In this document: positions 63,152-64,000 of the stretch, one piece after another
Numbering within the stretch: the first letter of the stretch is position 1
Layout: every line of letters begins with the position of its first letter
Source: Mycolicibacterium sp. P9-22
Lineage (GTDB): Bacteria > Actinomycetota > Actinomycetes > Mycobacteriales > Mycobacteriaceae
NCBI RefSeq assembly: GCF_008329585.1
Contig: NZ_NPKP01000008.1
Coordinates: 124,001 to 188,000, forward strand
DNA length: 64,000 bases
Direction: 5' to 3'
The notes under the pieces: generated by a model
Database searches by the model: none
The model's input: the letters and a program-made list of their open reading frames with translations, nothing else
What the model was told of the DNA's origin: nothing
Translations under genes and position numbers: made by a program

Positions 63152-64000
63152 TCAAGCGGTTAAGTAGGCGCGCAACGTCTCGGTGGTCGCGCTGATCGCC
63201 GCGATGTCGACATGCTCGTCGACCTTGTGCGCCAGGTTCGGATCCCCCGGGCCGTAGTTGACCGCCGCGATGCCAAGGGCGGCGAACCGCGACACGTCGG
63301 TCCAGCCGTACTTCGCGCGCACCTGTCCCCCGGCCGCGGCGACCAGTGCGGCGGCCGCGGGGTTCGCCAGGCCGGGCAGCGCTCCCGCGGCGGCGTCGGT
63401 GACCTCGAGCGATACGTCCAGACCGTCGAGTACCTCGTGCACATGCGCAACCGCCTGCTCGACGCTGCGGTCGGGCGCGAACCGGAAGTTGACCGTCACG
63501 GTCGCCGCATCGGGGATCACGTTGCCCGCGACACCGCCGTCGATGCGCACCGCCGAGAGGCCCTCCCGGTACACGCACCCGTCGATGTCGACGTTGCGCG
63601 ACTCATACCGCGCCAGCCGGTCGAGTACGGCGCCGAGTTTGTGAATGGCGTTGTCGCCCAGCCAGGATCGCGCGGAGTGCGCCCGGGTGCCTGCTGCGCT
63701 CGCGACGATCCGGATGGTGCCCTGGCAACCGGCCTCGATGAACCCGCCGGATGGCTCGCCGAGGATCGCGACGTCGGCGGCCAGCCAGTCCGGCAACTCG
63801 CGCTCGATGCGGCCCAGTCCGTTGGCGCTGGACTCGATCTCCTCGCAGTCGTACATGACCAGGGTGAGGTCGTGAGTCGGCTCGGCGATGGTGGCGGCCA
63901 GATGCAGGAACACCGCATCACCGGATTTCATGTCCGAGGTGCCACACCCGTACATCCGGCCGCCCTGGACCCGGCTGGGCAGGTTGTCGGCGGCGGGCAC
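63152..64000 (-). CDS. dapE: Succinyl-diaminopimelate desuccinylase, C-terminal part (start beyond window)
   Basis: The frame enters from the window end and supplies 282 residues; the N-terminus is missing. Metal-site motifs are GCGTSDMKSGDAV (Asp), YDCEEIESS (catalytic/bridging Glu-Glu), AILGEPSGG and the C-terminal His in NLAHKVDEHV. It hydrolyses N-succinyl-LL-diaminopimelate in lysine and peptidoglycan synthesis and is corresponding to Rv1202. The ABC-F promoter overlaps its 3' end. Confidence 0.94.
   Translation of the reverse strand: MPAADNLPSRVQGGRMYGCGTSDMKSGDAVFLHLAATIAEPTHDLTLVMYDCEEIESSANGLGRIERELPDWLAADVAILGEPSGGFIEAGCQGTIRIVASAAGTRAHSARSWLGDNAIHKLGAVLDRLARYESRNVDIDGCVYREGLSAVRIDGGVAGNVIPDAATVTVNFRFAPDRSVEQAVAHVHEVLDGLDVSLEVTDAAAGALPGLANPAAAALVAAAGGQVRAKYGWTDVSRFAALGIAAVNYGPGDPNLAHKVDEHVDIAAISATTETLRAYLTA

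Overview
This is a chromosomal segment of a GC-rich actinobacterium, almost certainly a rapidly growing Mycolicibacterium-type mycobacterium. The evidence is the gene content (LpqY-SugABC, GlgM, Kgd, GpgS, SigE-RseA-HtrA-TatB, LprE, a 13E12-repeat HNH protein, DUF732 and EspC-like proteins), the very high GC, the frequent GTG/TTG starts and the many leaderless RTG starts. From memory of M. tuberculosis, the order follows Rv1257c down to Rv1202 in inverted orientation. The PE/PE_PGRS and toxin-antitoxin genes of that interval are absent, and other genes are inserted.

Layout. Positions 1-4180 hold an iron-linked patch: two siderophore-interacting flavoproteins, each next to an IdeR-type box, flank a CYP130-like P450 and its TetR neighbour. 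Positions 4.2-18.6 kb carry an acyltransferase, the DEAD-box helicase DeaD, lipoprotein LprE, a Dna2-like nuclease-helicase, a GlcD-type flavoprotein, an SOS-box-preceded 13E12/HNH gene, two MFS exporters and a membrane protein. Positions 18.8-29.5 kb hold kgd, an F420/NADP reductase-like gene, a DUF732 secreted protein, a hydrolase read in frame into a short-chain dehydrogenase, LpqZ, malic enzyme, CorA and a SUFU-domain protein. Positions 29.5-33.9 kb are the trehalose importer lpqY-sugABC. Positions 33.9-41.1 kb hold small membrane proteins, a CitE-like lyase, MgtE-N/CBS and DUF1003 proteins, a transglycosylase and Mrp.

Positions 41.1-44.4 kb are the envelope-stress unit sigE-rseA-htrA-tatB. 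Positions 44.5-49.2 kb hold an O-methyltransferase and a TetR-controlled ABC exporter. Positions 50-58.1 kb carry glucan and methylglucose-polysaccharide genes (glgC, glgM, gpgS, folP2, fadD6) with tagA and a LOG enzyme. Positions 58.2-61.5 kb are accessory: an orphan TPR protein, three very small exported peptides and an EspC-like candidate type VII substrate. Positions 61.5-64 kb hold an ABC-F ATPase with an attenuator-like leader, and dapE cut by the window end.

Functional threads: trehalose recovery (lpqY-sugABC) and maltose-1-phosphate/glucan synthesis (glgC-glgM) lie in one neighbourhood; central carbon flux is represented by kgd, malic enzyme and a CitE-like lyase; envelope stress by the sigE unit. 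The most unusual items are the ABC-F leader, two intergenic palindromes that share a core motif, the in-frame hydrolase-dehydrogenase junction, and the iron-staple nuclease-helicase.
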